A stretch of 64,000 nt of DNA, from NCBI GenBank assembly GCA_017507805.1, contig JAFWAC010000029.1:1-64000 (forward strand), given 5' to 3'. Shown one piece after another: positions 9,647-17,540 of this stretch. The notes under the pieces are model-generated. The model was not told the DNA's origin, did not search any database, and saw nothing but the letters and a program-made list of their open reading frames with translations. The number at the start of each line of letters is the position of its first letter. Positions within the stretch are counted from its first letter, which is position 1. Made by a program: the position numbers and the translations under genes. This DNA comes from Clostridia bacterium (GTDB taxonomy: Bacteria > Bacillota > Clostridia > Oscillospirales > Acutalibacteraceae).

Positions 9647-11419
9647 ATGGAAAATATAAGTATTAACGGTAATAAGTTTTATCTTGACGGTAAGCCCTTT
9701 CAAATTACTTCTGGGGCAATTCATTATTTCAGAACCTTTCCCGAATATTGGCGCGACCGCCTGCTAAAGCTTAAAAACTGCGGCTTTAATACGGTTGAAA
9801 CCTATATCCCGTGGAATGTTCATGAGCCGGAGGAGGGACAATACTGCTTTGAGGGTATAGCCGATATTGAAGGGTTTGTAAAAACCGCTGAGGAAGTAGG
9901 GCTGTATGTAATATTGCGTCCGGCACCTTATATTTGCGCCGAGTGGGATTTCGGCGGATTTCCGTATTGGCTTTTGAAATATAACGGTATAAGGCTCAGA
10001 TGCAGTAATGAAATTTATCTCAGTAAGCTTGATAAATTCTTTTCGGTGCTAATGCCTAAAATAGTGCCTCTGCTCCGCAAAAACGGCGGTCCTGTTATTG
10101 CGATGCAGGTGGAAAATGAGTACGGAAGCTTCGGTAACGATAAGGATTATATAAAAACGGTTAAAAATCTTATGGTAAAGTACGGTATAGACACCTTTTT
10201 CTTTACTGCAGACGGTGCTTCGCCCTCTATGCTTACGGGCGGCGTTACAGACGGTATTTTTGCTACTATTAATAATGGGTGCGGAGAAGCAGAAAAGATT
10301 TTTGCTAACCTTGATAAGCGCCGTCCGGGTCAGCCGCATTTGTGTATGGAGCTTTGGTGCAGTAAGCACGAGTCCTGGGGGTTGGAGTTTGATATTCCGT
10401 CCCCCGAAAAGGTTGCAAATTCGGTTGAAAGCTTGATGAAAAACGGAGATTCCTTTAATCTTTATATGTTCCACGGCGGAACTAATTTTGGTTTTAGAAA
10501 CGGTGCTATAAATTGGGGTATACCGGAATATCTCGTAACAAGCTATTTCGCTAACGGCTTGCTTACCGAAAACGGCGATTATACCGAAAAATACAATAAG
10601 GTAAAGGAAAAAATGGCTCAGTTTGTTAAGCTCCCCGAAATTGAAATTCCCGAAATACCTGTTGCTGCTTACGGTAGGGTAGAGCTTACAGAGAGCGCAA
10701 GACTTTTCGATAACCTTGATAATCTTACCGAGGCGGTTAAATGCGCCCACACCCTCACCTTTGAGGAATTAGGTCTTGATAGCGGCTTCTGCCTTTACAG
10801 AACTACCGTTAAGGCGCCTACAAATCCGTTGCCGGTTAAAATTCACGAAATAAGGGACCGCGCTTTGATTTATGCTGACGGTGAGCTTAAAGGCGTTAAG
10901 GACAGGGCAGGCTTCCAAAAAGATAATGTTACTATTGAAGCAGTGGACAAGGATATACAGCTTGATGTTTTAATAGAAAATATGGGTAGACATAATTACG
11001 GACCTTTCCTTTGCGAGCATAAGGGTATAGAAAACGGAATAATGCTAAACATTCAAAATCAGTTTGGCTATGAAATGTATCCGCTGTCACTTAAGGATTT
11101 GTCCCGTCTTGAGTTTAAAGAGGGCTTTGTTAATGACGGCACACCCGTTTTCTACCGCGGAATTTTAAAGGCCTACAAATGCTGTGATACCTTTATCGAC
11201 ATGAGTGATTTCACAAAGGGCTGTGTTTTTGTGAATGGCTTTAACCTAGGACGCTATTGGAATATCGGCCCCTATTTTGACCTTTATATTCCGGCTCCCG
11301 TACTTAAAGAAGGGGACAATGAAATCATAGTCTTTGAGCTTGAAAATGCAAAAACCGATTTTGTCACCCTTAATGATACCCGTAAAGAGCTTAGGGTTAC
11401 GGCAAAATGGCCGCAATAG
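9647..11419 (+). CDS. GH35 family beta-galactosidase
   Basis: 590 residues, the usual length of bacterial GH35 enzymes, with no signal peptide. It hydrolyses terminal beta-galactosides with retention. The start region SGAIHYFR and PWNVHEP are family signatures. The acid/base is E158 in [10 protein letters not shown] and the nucleophile is E235 in [14 protein letters not shown]. The latter usually reads E-F-W-x-G-W-F, so the nucleophile loop is diverged. A C-terminal galactose-binding-like sandwich includes [11 protein letters not shown]. It lies 18 bases after the GH95 gene in one operon, and the next gene starts just past its stop. The substrate is likely galacto-N-biose, lacto-N-biose or core-1 type galactose, based on the neighbours. 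Confidence 0.9.
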   Translation: MENISINGNKFYLDGKPFQITSGAIHYFRTFPEYWRDRLLKLKNCGFNTVETYIPWNVHEPEEGQYCFEGIADIEGFVKTAEEVGLYVILRPAPYICAEWDFGGFPYWLLKYNGIRLRCSNEIYLSKLDKFFSVLMPKIVPLLRKNGGPVIAMQVENEYGSFGNDKDYIKTVKNLMVKYGIDTFFFTADGASPSMLTGGVTDGIFATINNGCGEAEKIFANLDKRRPGQPHLCMELWCSKHESWGLEFDIPSPEKVANSVESLMKNGDSFNLYMFHGGTNFGFRNGAINWGIPEYLVTSYFANGLLTENGDYTEKYNKVKEKMAQFVKLPEIEIPEIPVAAYGRVELTESARLFDNLDNLTEAVKCAHTLTFEELGLDSGFCLYRTTVKAPTNPLPVKIHEIRDRALIYADGELKGVKDRAGFQKDNVTIEAVDKDIQLDVLIENMGRHNYGPFLCEHKGIENGIMLNIQNQFGYEMYPLSLKDLSRLEFKEGFVNDGTPVFYRGILKAYKCCDTFIDMSDFTKGCVFVNGFNLGRYWNIGPYFDLYIPAPVLKEGDNEIIVFELENAKTDFVTLNDTRKELRVTAKWPQ

Positions 11420-11454
11420 CCTTATCTATTAATGTGTTGTATAAGGAGAAAAAA

Positions 11455-12522
11455 TTGAAAAAAATAATTACTTTGCTTATTTCATTATGCCTTTTGATAA
11501 GCCTTACTCAAACTGCTTTGGCAGAGGAAACGGCTTCCTCCGAAACCGAAAGCCAAGCCTCGTCACAGAGTTCAAACAAAACCGATGAAAACGGCGAGGA
11601 AATGGGGTATAGACCTCTGTGGGAATATGCCACACTTATAAATGATTTCAGTGATATTTCAACAGTTGCTGCCGATAAGGGAATGACCGCCGAGCTTTCA
11701 GCAGACTCGCCTGACGGAAGCTGTCTCAAGCTGGGGTACAGTCAGTCGCTTGCACTCACGGTAAAATCAACCGTTGAAAAGGAAAAACGCGCTGCCGATG
11801 CGGACAAGAATTATCTTTGCTTCTGGATAAAGACACCCAACACAGTGGCAGAAAACATCATCTTTTTTGGGCTTATCGAAAACTCAATGGGCGATAAAAT
11901 AGGGCAAATGGAGATGATTTGGAACGGCAATTCTCAGGAGAATTTTTATGTCGGTAAAATCATAGCAGTTTCAAACACGGGCGAGAAGGAATATCTGAAG
12001 CCGGGGAAATGCCTGCGCCTTAAGCCCGGATTTGAGGGATATATCGCAATTCCAATTCGCTCTGCAATGGATATTCATCCCGATTGGGAGGTTGACGGAA
12101 CCTTTGATTATACCTCGGTAAGCTCTTTGAGAATTTGGTTTGAAAGCAATGAAACTGCGGCAAATAGCTGGTATTTCTTTGATAACTTCTATCTTGCAAA
12201 GAACGAATTTGGATTTGAGTATATGATGAAGGAGGCCGGCCTCACGGTATCAGACCAAGAAAAACAGGAAACTTCCTCAAGTGAGACAACAAGCTCGGAG
12301 GAAAGTGAGCCCGAGAGCGTGGTAGAAAATACCTCGTCCGAGGAGGAAGCTGACGAATCCGGGGACGGCGGAGCCGGACGGGAAGCAAACAATAAAAAAC
12401 CTATCATTCTTATAATAATTATAGCCGTTGCGGTGTTGCTGATGGCAACCTCGGTAATATTCAAGCTTAAAATCTCCAAGACCGATGAGGAAAGTAGCAG
12501 TGACGGGGAGAATATACAATAA
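11455..12522 (+). CDS. Surface protein with signal peptide, beta-sandwich ectodomain and C-terminal membrane anchor
   Basis: The start is taken as TTG 11455, preceded by AAGGAG with 6-base spacing. An upstream ATG at 11407 overlaps the GH35 gene and would bury the signal peptide. The 355-residue product starts KKIITLLISLCLLISLTQTALA (cleavage near residue 22). A Ser/Glu-rich stretch follows, then a ~190-residue domain with alternating strands ending in WYFFDNFYL, which resembles carbohydrate-binding or concanavalin-like sandwiches. A second Ser/Glu linker, one transmembrane helix (~316-337) and a short charged cytoplasmic tail complete it. I do not recognise a named family. Its place at the end of the glycosidase operon suggests glycan capture or display at the cell surface. 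It could also sense glycans. Confidence 0.7.
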   Translation: MKKIITLLISLCLLISLTQTALAEETASSETESQASSQSSNKTDENGEEMGYRPLWEYATLINDFSDISTVAADKGMTAELSADSPDGSCLKLGYSQSLALTVKSTVEKEKRAADADKNYLCFWIKTPNTVAENIIFFGLIENSMGDKIGQMEMIWNGNSQENFYVGKIIAVSNTGEKEYLKPGKCLRLKPGFEGYIAIPIRSAMDIHPDWEVDGTFDYTSVSSLRIWFESNETAANSWYFFDNFYLAKNEFGFEYMMKEAGLTVSDQEKQETSSSETTSSEESEPESVVENTSSEEEADESGDGGAGREANNKKPIILIIIIAVAVLLMATSVIFKLKISKTDEESSSDGENIQ

Positions 12523-12590
12523 AAGTATTTATTGAATATTTATTATAAAAAAGCTTTTGAATTGCTATATTTTGTCTAAACCAACTTTTT

Positions 12591-12618
12591 TTGAAAAAAC
12601 TCAAAAAAAATATATACA
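12591..12618 (+). promoter_or_regulatory. Possible purC promoter
   Basis: TTGAAA (12591-12596), a 16-base A-rich spacer and TATACA (12613-12618), 59 bases before the purC ATG. No riboswitch fold was recognised in the leader. Confidence 0.4.
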
Positions 12619-12676
12619 AGCAAGGTAATTATGTGTTAAAATGAATGTGCTATCTAATTTAAAGGAAGTGCTTTTT

Positions 12677-13360
12677 ATGACAAAGATTTATGAGGGCAAA
12701 ACCAAGGATGTATATGGACTTGAAAATGGCAATGTGATGCTTAAATTCAAGGATGATTGCACCGGTAAGGACGGAGTTTTTGATCCCGGTGAGAACACCG
12801 TTGGCCTTACTATTGAGGGTATTGGCAAGGCTAATCTGCAGACATCTGTTTATTATTTTGAGCTTCTTAAAAAGGCAGGCGTTAAAACACATTATGTTTC
12901 TGCCGATGTTGAAAACGCTACTATGGAGGTTCTTCCTGCAACGGTTTTCGGTCACGGTCTGGAGGTTATTTGCCGCTTGGTTGCAACCGGCAGCTTTATC
13001 CGCAGATACGGCGAGTATATCGAGGACGGCACCGTTTTAGAGGGCGGCTATGTTGAGTGCACCTTTAAAAACGATGAAAAGGGCGATCCCCTTGTAACAG
13101 GCGAGGGCTTGGCTGCCTTGGGTGTTATGACTCCTGCTATGTTTGAGAGTATGAAGGAGCAAACCTTGAAAATCACCAAGGTTGTTGCTGATGATTTAAA
13201 GTCTATCGGTCTTGATTTGTGGGATATTAAGTTTGAATTCGGCTACAACAATGATGAGGTTATCCTTATTGACGAAATTGCTTCGGGCAATATGCGTGTT
13301 TATAAGGACGGTAAGATTGTCGAGCCGGTTGAGCTTACAAAGCTTATTTTAAACAGATAA
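12677..13360 (+). CDS. purC: Phosphoribosylaminoimidazole-succinocarboxamide synthase
   Basis: 227 residues. Joins CAIR and aspartate with ATP to give SAICAR in de novo purine synthesis. ATG 12677 is preceded by AAAGGAAG. The upstream in-frame ATG 12641 would add a non-conserved extension. The N-terminal [11 protein letters not shown], the FKDDCTG region, the central RRYGEY and the near-C-terminal [11 protein letters not shown] are family hallmarks. It stands alone: no other pur gene is nearby, and a strong terminator follows. This is unusual, since purC normally sits in a pur operon. Confidence 0.95.
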   Translation: MTKIYEGKTKDVYGLENGNVMLKFKDDCTGKDGVFDPGENTVGLTIEGIGKANLQTSVYYFELLKKAGVKTHYVSADVENATMEVLPATVFGHGLEVICRLVATGSFIRRYGEYIEDGTVLEGGYVECTFKNDEKGDPLVTGEGLAALGVMTPAMFESMKEQTLKITKVVADDLKSIGLDLWDIKFEFGYNNDEVILIDEIASGNMRVYKDGKIVEPVELTKLILNR

Positions 13361-13365
13361 ATTCA

Positions 13366-13404
13366 AAAGCCTCCGTTGTCTGTCAAGACAACGGAGGCTT
13401 TTTT
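13366..13404 (+). terminator. Strong, probably bidirectional terminator after purC
   Basis: A perfect stem of about 15 bp (AAGCCTCCGTTGTCT against AGACAACGGAGGCTT) with loop GTCA, followed by TTTTTT on + and preceded by AAAA, so it can also work for - strand transcripts arriving from 13511. Confidence 0.9.
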
Positions 13405-13510
13405 GCCGCCATAGGAGAACGATGGCGGCGCGGGGTAAAAATGTTTGAAGACAAGACACATTTTGTTACCACGCTCACCACAGAGGAAATCTCTGTTGTA
13501 AGTAAATTAA

Positions 13511-13741
13511 TTAATATTTCACAAACGGAAGCAGTGAGAGCCATAATCTTCGCCTTCTGTGAATCCAATAGCGGCGCTCAAGCCCATAGGTTCGTTGAAT
13601 TTCTAAATTTATGTATTTAAGCTCCTTAGAAAAGTTTTCGATGAATGATATTAATCCAAACGATAGCAATATCAAAAATAGTATAGCAACTATGCCTATG
13701 AGCAAGTAAAGGATAATATCGATGTTATTCGTTTCGGGCAT
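13511..13741 (-). CDS. Small single-helix membrane protein, unknown function
   Basis: 76 residues starting at ATG 13741 (M-P-E-T), with AGGTGA 7 bases upstream. The first 35 residues hold one long hydrophobic helix (IILYLLIGIVAILFLILL). The rest is basic and ends RRRRLWLSLLPFVKY. The start codon lies inside the end of the DUF3789-like frame, so the two are translationally coupled. No function is recognised. The arrangement with a TetR regulator and a KTR-type protein suggests mobile-element cargo. Confidence 0.55.
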   Translation of the reverse strand: MPETNNIDIILYLLIGIVAILFLILLSFGLISFIENFSKELKYINLEIQRTYGLERRYWIHRRRRLWLSLLPFVKY

Positions 13742-13871
13742 CGCTATCACCTGTATTTTTGCTAATAACTGTTTCCTCTGTGTGGCTGTCGGTTTCGTGC
13801 ACGCTTAAAATGGCGCAAACTCCAAAGCCGACTATGCCGCCTGCGATAAGACCGATTATAAAATATAACAT
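13725..13871 (-). CDS. DUF3789-like micro-protein (48 aa)
   Basis: Read directly from the - strand: ATG at 13871, stop TAA at 13727-13725. The peptide starts MLYFIIGLIAGGIVGFG and continues into a polar tail (HETDSHTEET). A short membrane helix with glycine repeats followed by a charged tail matches my memory of the DUF3789 family, which is common on conjugative elements of gut Firmicutes. No good ribosome site is seen upstream. The last 17 bases overlap the start of the next small membrane protein. Confidence 0.5.
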   Translation of the reverse strand: MLYFIIGLIAGGIVGFGVCAILSVHETDSHTEETVISKNTGDSDARNE

Positions 13872-14000
13872 TTGGGAATCAACTGCTTTCTATTGGGGAA
13901 TTTTAAACTTTCTTTGTTTTAGCGCTCAGCGCCGTGTCAGGCGAGAGCTCTTTCGGTATTTTTGTGTTCTGAGCTTTTGTGCTTTGATCTCATCTCCTTT

Positions 14001-14597
14001 TTAAGAATCACTGTTATCGTTTTTTCTGAAATATTGTTTAACAGATTGATAGATTACCCGAAACACATGCTCACTGTAATTATCCTCCTTGGGCATTTCA
14101 TCGTTATGTACCATTATGGCAAAGTCAAGCATTACATTCAAAATATGGTTAAGGATTAGCCACACAGCCGCTTCATCCTTAAAAGCATCCCTGAATTTAT
14201 CAACAAGCGGAACAAATCTCTGCTTGTGTGTCTCGGCAGAATACTTTTTAAAATAGGGTGAATAATAGTAGCGGACATACATAAAAATTTCATCCCTGTT
14301 GCCAACAAGAAACCGCCATATTGCTAAAAAATAGATTCTGCATCTTGTTTCATAATCCATTTCTCCAATATACATAATATCGATATGCAGCAGGGCCTTG
14401 TCTATTAATTGTATATCGAGGTATTCAAACGCTTTTTCAAAGAGCATTTCTTTGTTTTCAAACAGGCGGTAGATATACACCTCGTTAATACCTGTTGCTT
14501 TACTTATTGCTTTTGTGGTTGCCTTTTCAAGTCCGTTTTGGGCAATGACGTGGATAGTGCCATCAATCAATGCCTGACGCAAATCATCCTGTTTCAT
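14001..14597 (-). CDS. TetR/AcrR family transcriptional regulator
   Basis: 198 residues. The N-terminal helix-turn-helix (residues ~10-55, ATTKAISKATGINEVYIYRLFENKEMLF) is typical TetR. The remainder is an all-helical ligand-binding/dimer domain with no recognised effector. The start is supported by GAGGGGAG 6 bases upstream. It is likely a repressor. A perfect inverted repeat (14647-14665) lies 50 bases upstream of its ATG and may be its operator. AAAAGGAG follows its stop directly on the - strand, as if another coupled reading frame once began there. A regulated partner such as an efflux pump is absent from this patch, consistent with decay or deletion. Confidence 0.85.
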   Translation of the reverse strand: MKQDDLRQALIDGTIHVIAQNGLEKATTKAISKATGINEVYIYRLFENKEMLFEKAFEYLDIQLIDKALLHIDIMYIGEMDYETRCRIYFLAIWRFLVGNRDEIFMYVRYYYSPYFKKYSAETHKQRFVPLVDKFRDAFKDEAAVWLILNHILNVMLDFAIMVHNDEMPKEDNYSEHVFRVIYQSVKQYFRKNDNSDS

Positions 14598-14646
14598 TTT
14601 TAAGCTCCCCTCTGTAAGTGTTTACTACAGCCTTCGGTAAAAAATT

Positions 14647-14665
14647 ACAAACGCTGAACGTTTGT
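14647..14665. promoter_or_regulatory. Candidate TetR operator
   Basis: Perfect inverted repeat ACAAACG-CTGAA-CGTTTGT between the TetR gene start (14597) and the KTR gene end (14745). Size and position suit autoregulation. Confidence 0.45.
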
Positions 14666-14744
14666 GCTTTGGTTACACATAGTCTTTTGCGGAGGAGTAA
14701 GTATCTATGAAATTACGATTAGCTTCTTGCTTGATGCGTAATTT

Positions 14745-14936
14745 TTAAGGATGGTCAAGCGGTTCTACATTCACAATGCTTTCTTTACCGCACCGTTTAC
14801 ATTTAATCGGCAAATTTTTAACCTGGGTGTCGGGAAGTAACCACAACACCGTGTGCTTGCCGCATGAAGGGCAAAGAAACCGCCGCCGTTCAGTTTTTAT
14901 ATCGTTGCCTGTTGGCTTGTGTAATGTGTTTTGCAA
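14745..14936 (-). CDS. Cysteine-rich KTR-type zinc-ribbon protein
   Basis: 63 residues. Start TTG 14936 follows GAGGTGAT with 5-base spacing. Two CxxC pairs (C22/C25 and C46/C49) frame WLLPDTQVKNLPIKC, the layout of the 'cysteine-rich KTR' family that is recurrent on integrative conjugative elements of Firmicutes. It probably binds one zinc; the biological role is unknown. A strong - strand hairpin terminator sits 50 bases upstream of its start, so expression may depend on readthrough (attenuation). Confidence 0.7.
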   Translation of the reverse strand: MQNTLHKPTGNDIKTERRRFLCPSCGKHTVLWLLPDTQVKNLPIKCKRCGKESIVNVEPLDHP

Positions 14937-14974
14937 ATGGGATCACCTCGTTTTGTGCTTGTCTCAAACAACCT

Positions 14975-15028
14975 CAAAAAAGAAAAGCCTGTACCATAAT
15001 CGCACATAGCGATTAAATGGCACAGGCT
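14975..15028 (-). terminator. Terminator/attenuator hairpin upstream of the KTR-type gene
   Basis: Stem arms AGCCTGT (14986-14992) and ACAGGCT (15022-15028), with inner CCAT/ATGG and AATCGC/GCGATT pairing. On the - strand it is followed by a U-rich run (complement of 14975-14985). Confidence 0.65.
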
Positions 15029-15373
15029 CTAAGGCTCAGGCACGGGGTCTGTTTCATATATTACTGTGGGTACTAAACTTACTCTGTTAAGATTATGTGT
15101 TTGCTTAATGAATAACAAGAATGGAAAACACAAAGATTATTATGTTGTTCATTAAGGCGAACAAGAACATCTCGTTATTTCCAACTAAGGGGCATTATAA
15201 TGGATTGTAGTTAGTCGAAACGCTCAAAAGCGTTTCGACTAACTTATTTAATTATAACATAATACAAAGGAAAAAACAAGCGGTTTTTTCAAAAAAATGA
15301 AATTTACATAAAATTAACGAGTTTTGGTGTAACCAAAACAACCTTTTTGTTATTTTTTAAAAGATGACGGTTT
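15029..15373. other. Gene-free stretch with three inverted repeats
   Basis: No credible reading frame. It holds an imperfect inverted repeat of 14-bp arms (15104-15117 with 15143-15156, one mismatch), a perfect 15-bp hairpin (15210-15224 with 15229-15243, loop CAAA) and an 8-bp hairpin GTTTTGGT/ACCAAAAC (15322-15340) just beyond the phosphoglucomutase stop. The last two may terminate the - strand mutase transcript, although neither is followed by a good U run. The first may be a remnant of a mobile-element end. Confidence 0.5.
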
Positions 15374-17083
15374 TTAGAATCCTAAAAGCTCGGTACCTGC
15401 TGAAATAAGGCTTTCCTTTTTAGCGGTAGCCCTTTCATCAGTTTGACCGACAGCACAAACATAAACCTTGATTTTCGGTTCTGTGCCGGAGGGGCGGATG
15501 GTAAGGGTACTGCCATCCTCGGTAAAGAAGGCTAATACATCGGATTTAGGCAGTGTCAATACCGTTTGATTACCGTCCAAGGTGTCGGTTGAAACTGACT
15601 TACCGTAATCGTTAATTTTTATAACGGTGCTGCCTGAAATAGAGGCAGGGGGATTTTCACGAAGCATTGACATAATGCCTTTGATTTTTTCCATACCGCT
15701 TTGTCCTTCACAGGTAAAGCTTACCTGCGCGCAATAATAGTAACCATATTTCTTGTAAATGCTTTCCAGAACATCGCCAAGGGTTAAGCCGCGGCTTTTG
15801 TAAAATACCGTCATTTCGCAGATGAGCATTGCGGCAACAACAGCGTCCTTATCTCTGGCATAGCTTCCCACAAGATAACCGTAGCTTTCCTCAAAGCCAA
15901 GGAGATAGCGGTTTTCCTGCCCTTTTTCGGCAAGCAGGGTGATTTGTTCACCGATGAATTTAAAGCCTGTAAGCACATCTAAAAGGATGCAACCGTAATC
16001 CTCTGCAATTTTTCGGCAAAGCTCGGTCGTAACGATTGTTTTAACTGCAACCGGATTTTCGGGCAGTGTACCGTTTGCGGCGCGGCGCTCGAGAATATAG
16101 TTAAGTAATAAAACACCGACATCGTTTCCTGTGAAAAGCTTGTATTCACCGTCAACCTTAACCGCAATACCAACGCGGTCACAGTCAGGGTCGGTTGCTA
16201 AAAGAATATCGGGATTGGTGGTTTCGGCAAGCTTCAATGCCATCTCAAACGCCTGACGGATTTCGGGGTTGGGATAGGGCGAGGTGGGGAAGTTGCCGTC
16301 CGGCTTTTCCTGCTCGGGCACAACCGATACCTTTTTCACACCCATTCTTTCAAGTATGGCGCGAACAGGCTTGTTTCCGGCGCCGTTAAGGGGTGTGTAG
16401 ACAACATTCAAATCCGAAATATCGGTGTTGGGTTCAATTCTCTGCGCCTGAACACAGTCAAGATATTCGTCTATTATATCCTGAGAAATATACTCAATTT
16501 TGCCCTCTGCCAAGGCAGTGTCAAAATCCATGGATTTAACACCTGTGAAAATATCAACGCTTTGCATTATCGAAAGCACAAAATCGGCAGCCTCGGGACC
16601 TAATTGACTGCCGTCCGGACCGTATGCCTTGTAGCCGTTGTATTTAGAGGGGTTATGGCTTGCCGTAACAACGACACCGGCATCGCATTTAAGCCGTCTT
16701 ACGGCAAAGGAAAGCATTGGCGTGGGCATAAGCTCAGAGTAAATATATGCTTTAATTCCGTTCGCCGCAAAAATTGAAGCGGCGGTGCGGGCAAAGGTGT
16801 CAGATTTAATTCGGCTGTCATAGGCGATGGCAATGCTTCCGTTTTCGGTTACGGAATTGACATAGGCGGCAAGTCCCTGTGAAGCCTGACCGACTGTGTA
16901 GACATTAATTCGGTTAGTACCTGCACCGATAACTCCGCGAAGCCCTCCTGTGCCGAATTCAAGATTTTTATAGAAAGCATCTGAAATCAATTCGTCATTG
17001 CCTTCCATTGCTTTAAGCTCGGCTGTTAAATCGGGGTCAGCCGTTGCTTGTTTGCACCATAATTCATATTTAGATTTAAGCAT
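15374..17083 (-). CDS. pgcA: Phosphoglucomutase/phosphomannomutase (PgcA-type alpha-D-phosphohexomutase)
   Basis: 569 residues, the usual length of the Gram-positive PgcA type. Interconverts glucose 1-phosphate and 6-phosphate (or mannose phosphates) in the cytosol. The phosphoserine loop is TASHNPSKYNGYK with S142, the Mg-binding loop DPDCDR is at 298-303, the sugar-specificity loop is GFEESYGY and the phosphate-binding loop is RPSGTEPK near the C-terminus. The start has GGAGG 8 bases upstream. It is monocistronic, flanked on the promoter side by the structured 200-bp element and downstream by hairpins. It supplies UDP-glucose and capsule precursors. Confidence 0.93.
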   Translation of the reverse strand: MLKSKYELWCKQATADPDLTAELKAMEGNDELISDAFYKNLEFGTGGLRGVIGAGTNRINVYTVGQASQGLAAYVNSVTENGSIAIAYDSRIKSDTFARTAASIFAANGIKAYIYSELMPTPMLSFAVRRLKCDAGVVVTASHNPSKYNGYKAYGPDGSQLGPEAADFVLSIMQSVDIFTGVKSMDFDTALAEGKIEYISQDIIDEYLDCVQAQRIEPNTDISDLNVVYTPLNGAGNKPVRAILERMGVKKVSVVPEQEKPDGNFPTSPYPNPEIRQAFEMALKLAETTNPDILLATDPDCDRVGIAVKVDGEYKLFTGNDVGVLLLNYILERRAANGTLPENPVAVKTIVTTELCRKIAEDYGCILLDVLTGFKFIGEQITLLAEKGQENRYLLGFEESYGYLVGSYARDKDAVVAAMLICEMTVFYKSRGLTLGDVLESIYKKYGYYYCAQVSFTCEGQSGMEKIKGIMSMLRENPPASISGSTVIKINDYGKSVSTDTLDGNQTVLTLPKSDVLAFFTEDGSTLTIRPSGTEPKIKVYVCAVGQTDERATAKKESLISAGTELLGF

Positions 17084-17118
17084 ATATTATACCTCCGTAA
17101 GTAATTAAGCTCTATATT

Positions 17119-17319
17119 TAGGGTAGAGTAAACAATCCGAATACCGTTTTAAAAAGGCGGATTTTCGCTCACCCTTTGTTAAAATACTCGTTAATCCGTA
17201 AAGGATTAACTGCGTTTTATGCCGCGGCTGAACAAAAATCCGCACTTTTTAAAATCTTTGACCTCAAAGCGCCGAAATAAACCGCTTTGAGGCGGGTTCG
17301 AATTATTTGCTCTACCTTA
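17119..17319. repeat. ~200-bp highly structured palindromic element (MITE-like or structured RNA)
   Basis: Outer arms 17122-17146 (GGTAGAG... to CCG) and 17293-17316 pair over about 24 positions with two mismatches, one bulge and two G-T pairs. A second nested helix, 17147-17165 with 17235-17254, pairs over 19 bp with one bulge. Inside and beside it are two perfect hairpins: GTTAATCC/GGATTAAC (17190-17210) and CCTCAAAGCG/CGCTTTGAGG (17262-17292). All these nest without conflict. No reading frame is present. It lies between the divergent pgcA and sigma factor genes. Confidence 0.75.
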
Positions 17320-17471
17320 TGATAAATCTATAAGCCCGTTTTGTCAATAATTAAGTTCCTTTAAATTCCAAAAAGTCAGTTAAATTCTTAATTTTTTGTT
17401 AAAAAATTATTAATAATGCACAGCGCAGGTGCCCTTGTGGGGTATGTTTTTAACAATCTTTTTTTATGCGC

Positions 17472-17500
17472 TTGACTTTTTCTTTATTATAAGGTATTAT
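17472..17500 (+). promoter_or_regulatory. Sigma-A type promoter for the SigH-like gene
   Basis: TTGACT (17472-17477), a 17-base spacer and TATTAT (17495-17500), 40 bases before the ATG. Confidence 0.7.
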
Positions 17501-17540
17501 TACTTTATACTTGTAGAGTAATACTGTTTTTGGAGTTTGA

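Noticed and set aside
13441..13620. 59-codon + strand reading frame after the purC terminator, starting MFEDKTHF
   Set aside because: It overlaps the end of the - strand membrane protein, has a poor ribosome site and no promoter, and lies just past a strong terminator. The - strand frame is favoured by coupling to the DUF3789-like frame.
13981..13998. Possible short coupled frame after the TetR stop (AAAAGGAG then ATG)
   Set aside because: The ATG touches the ribosome site and the frame ends after 18 codons; no recognisable product.
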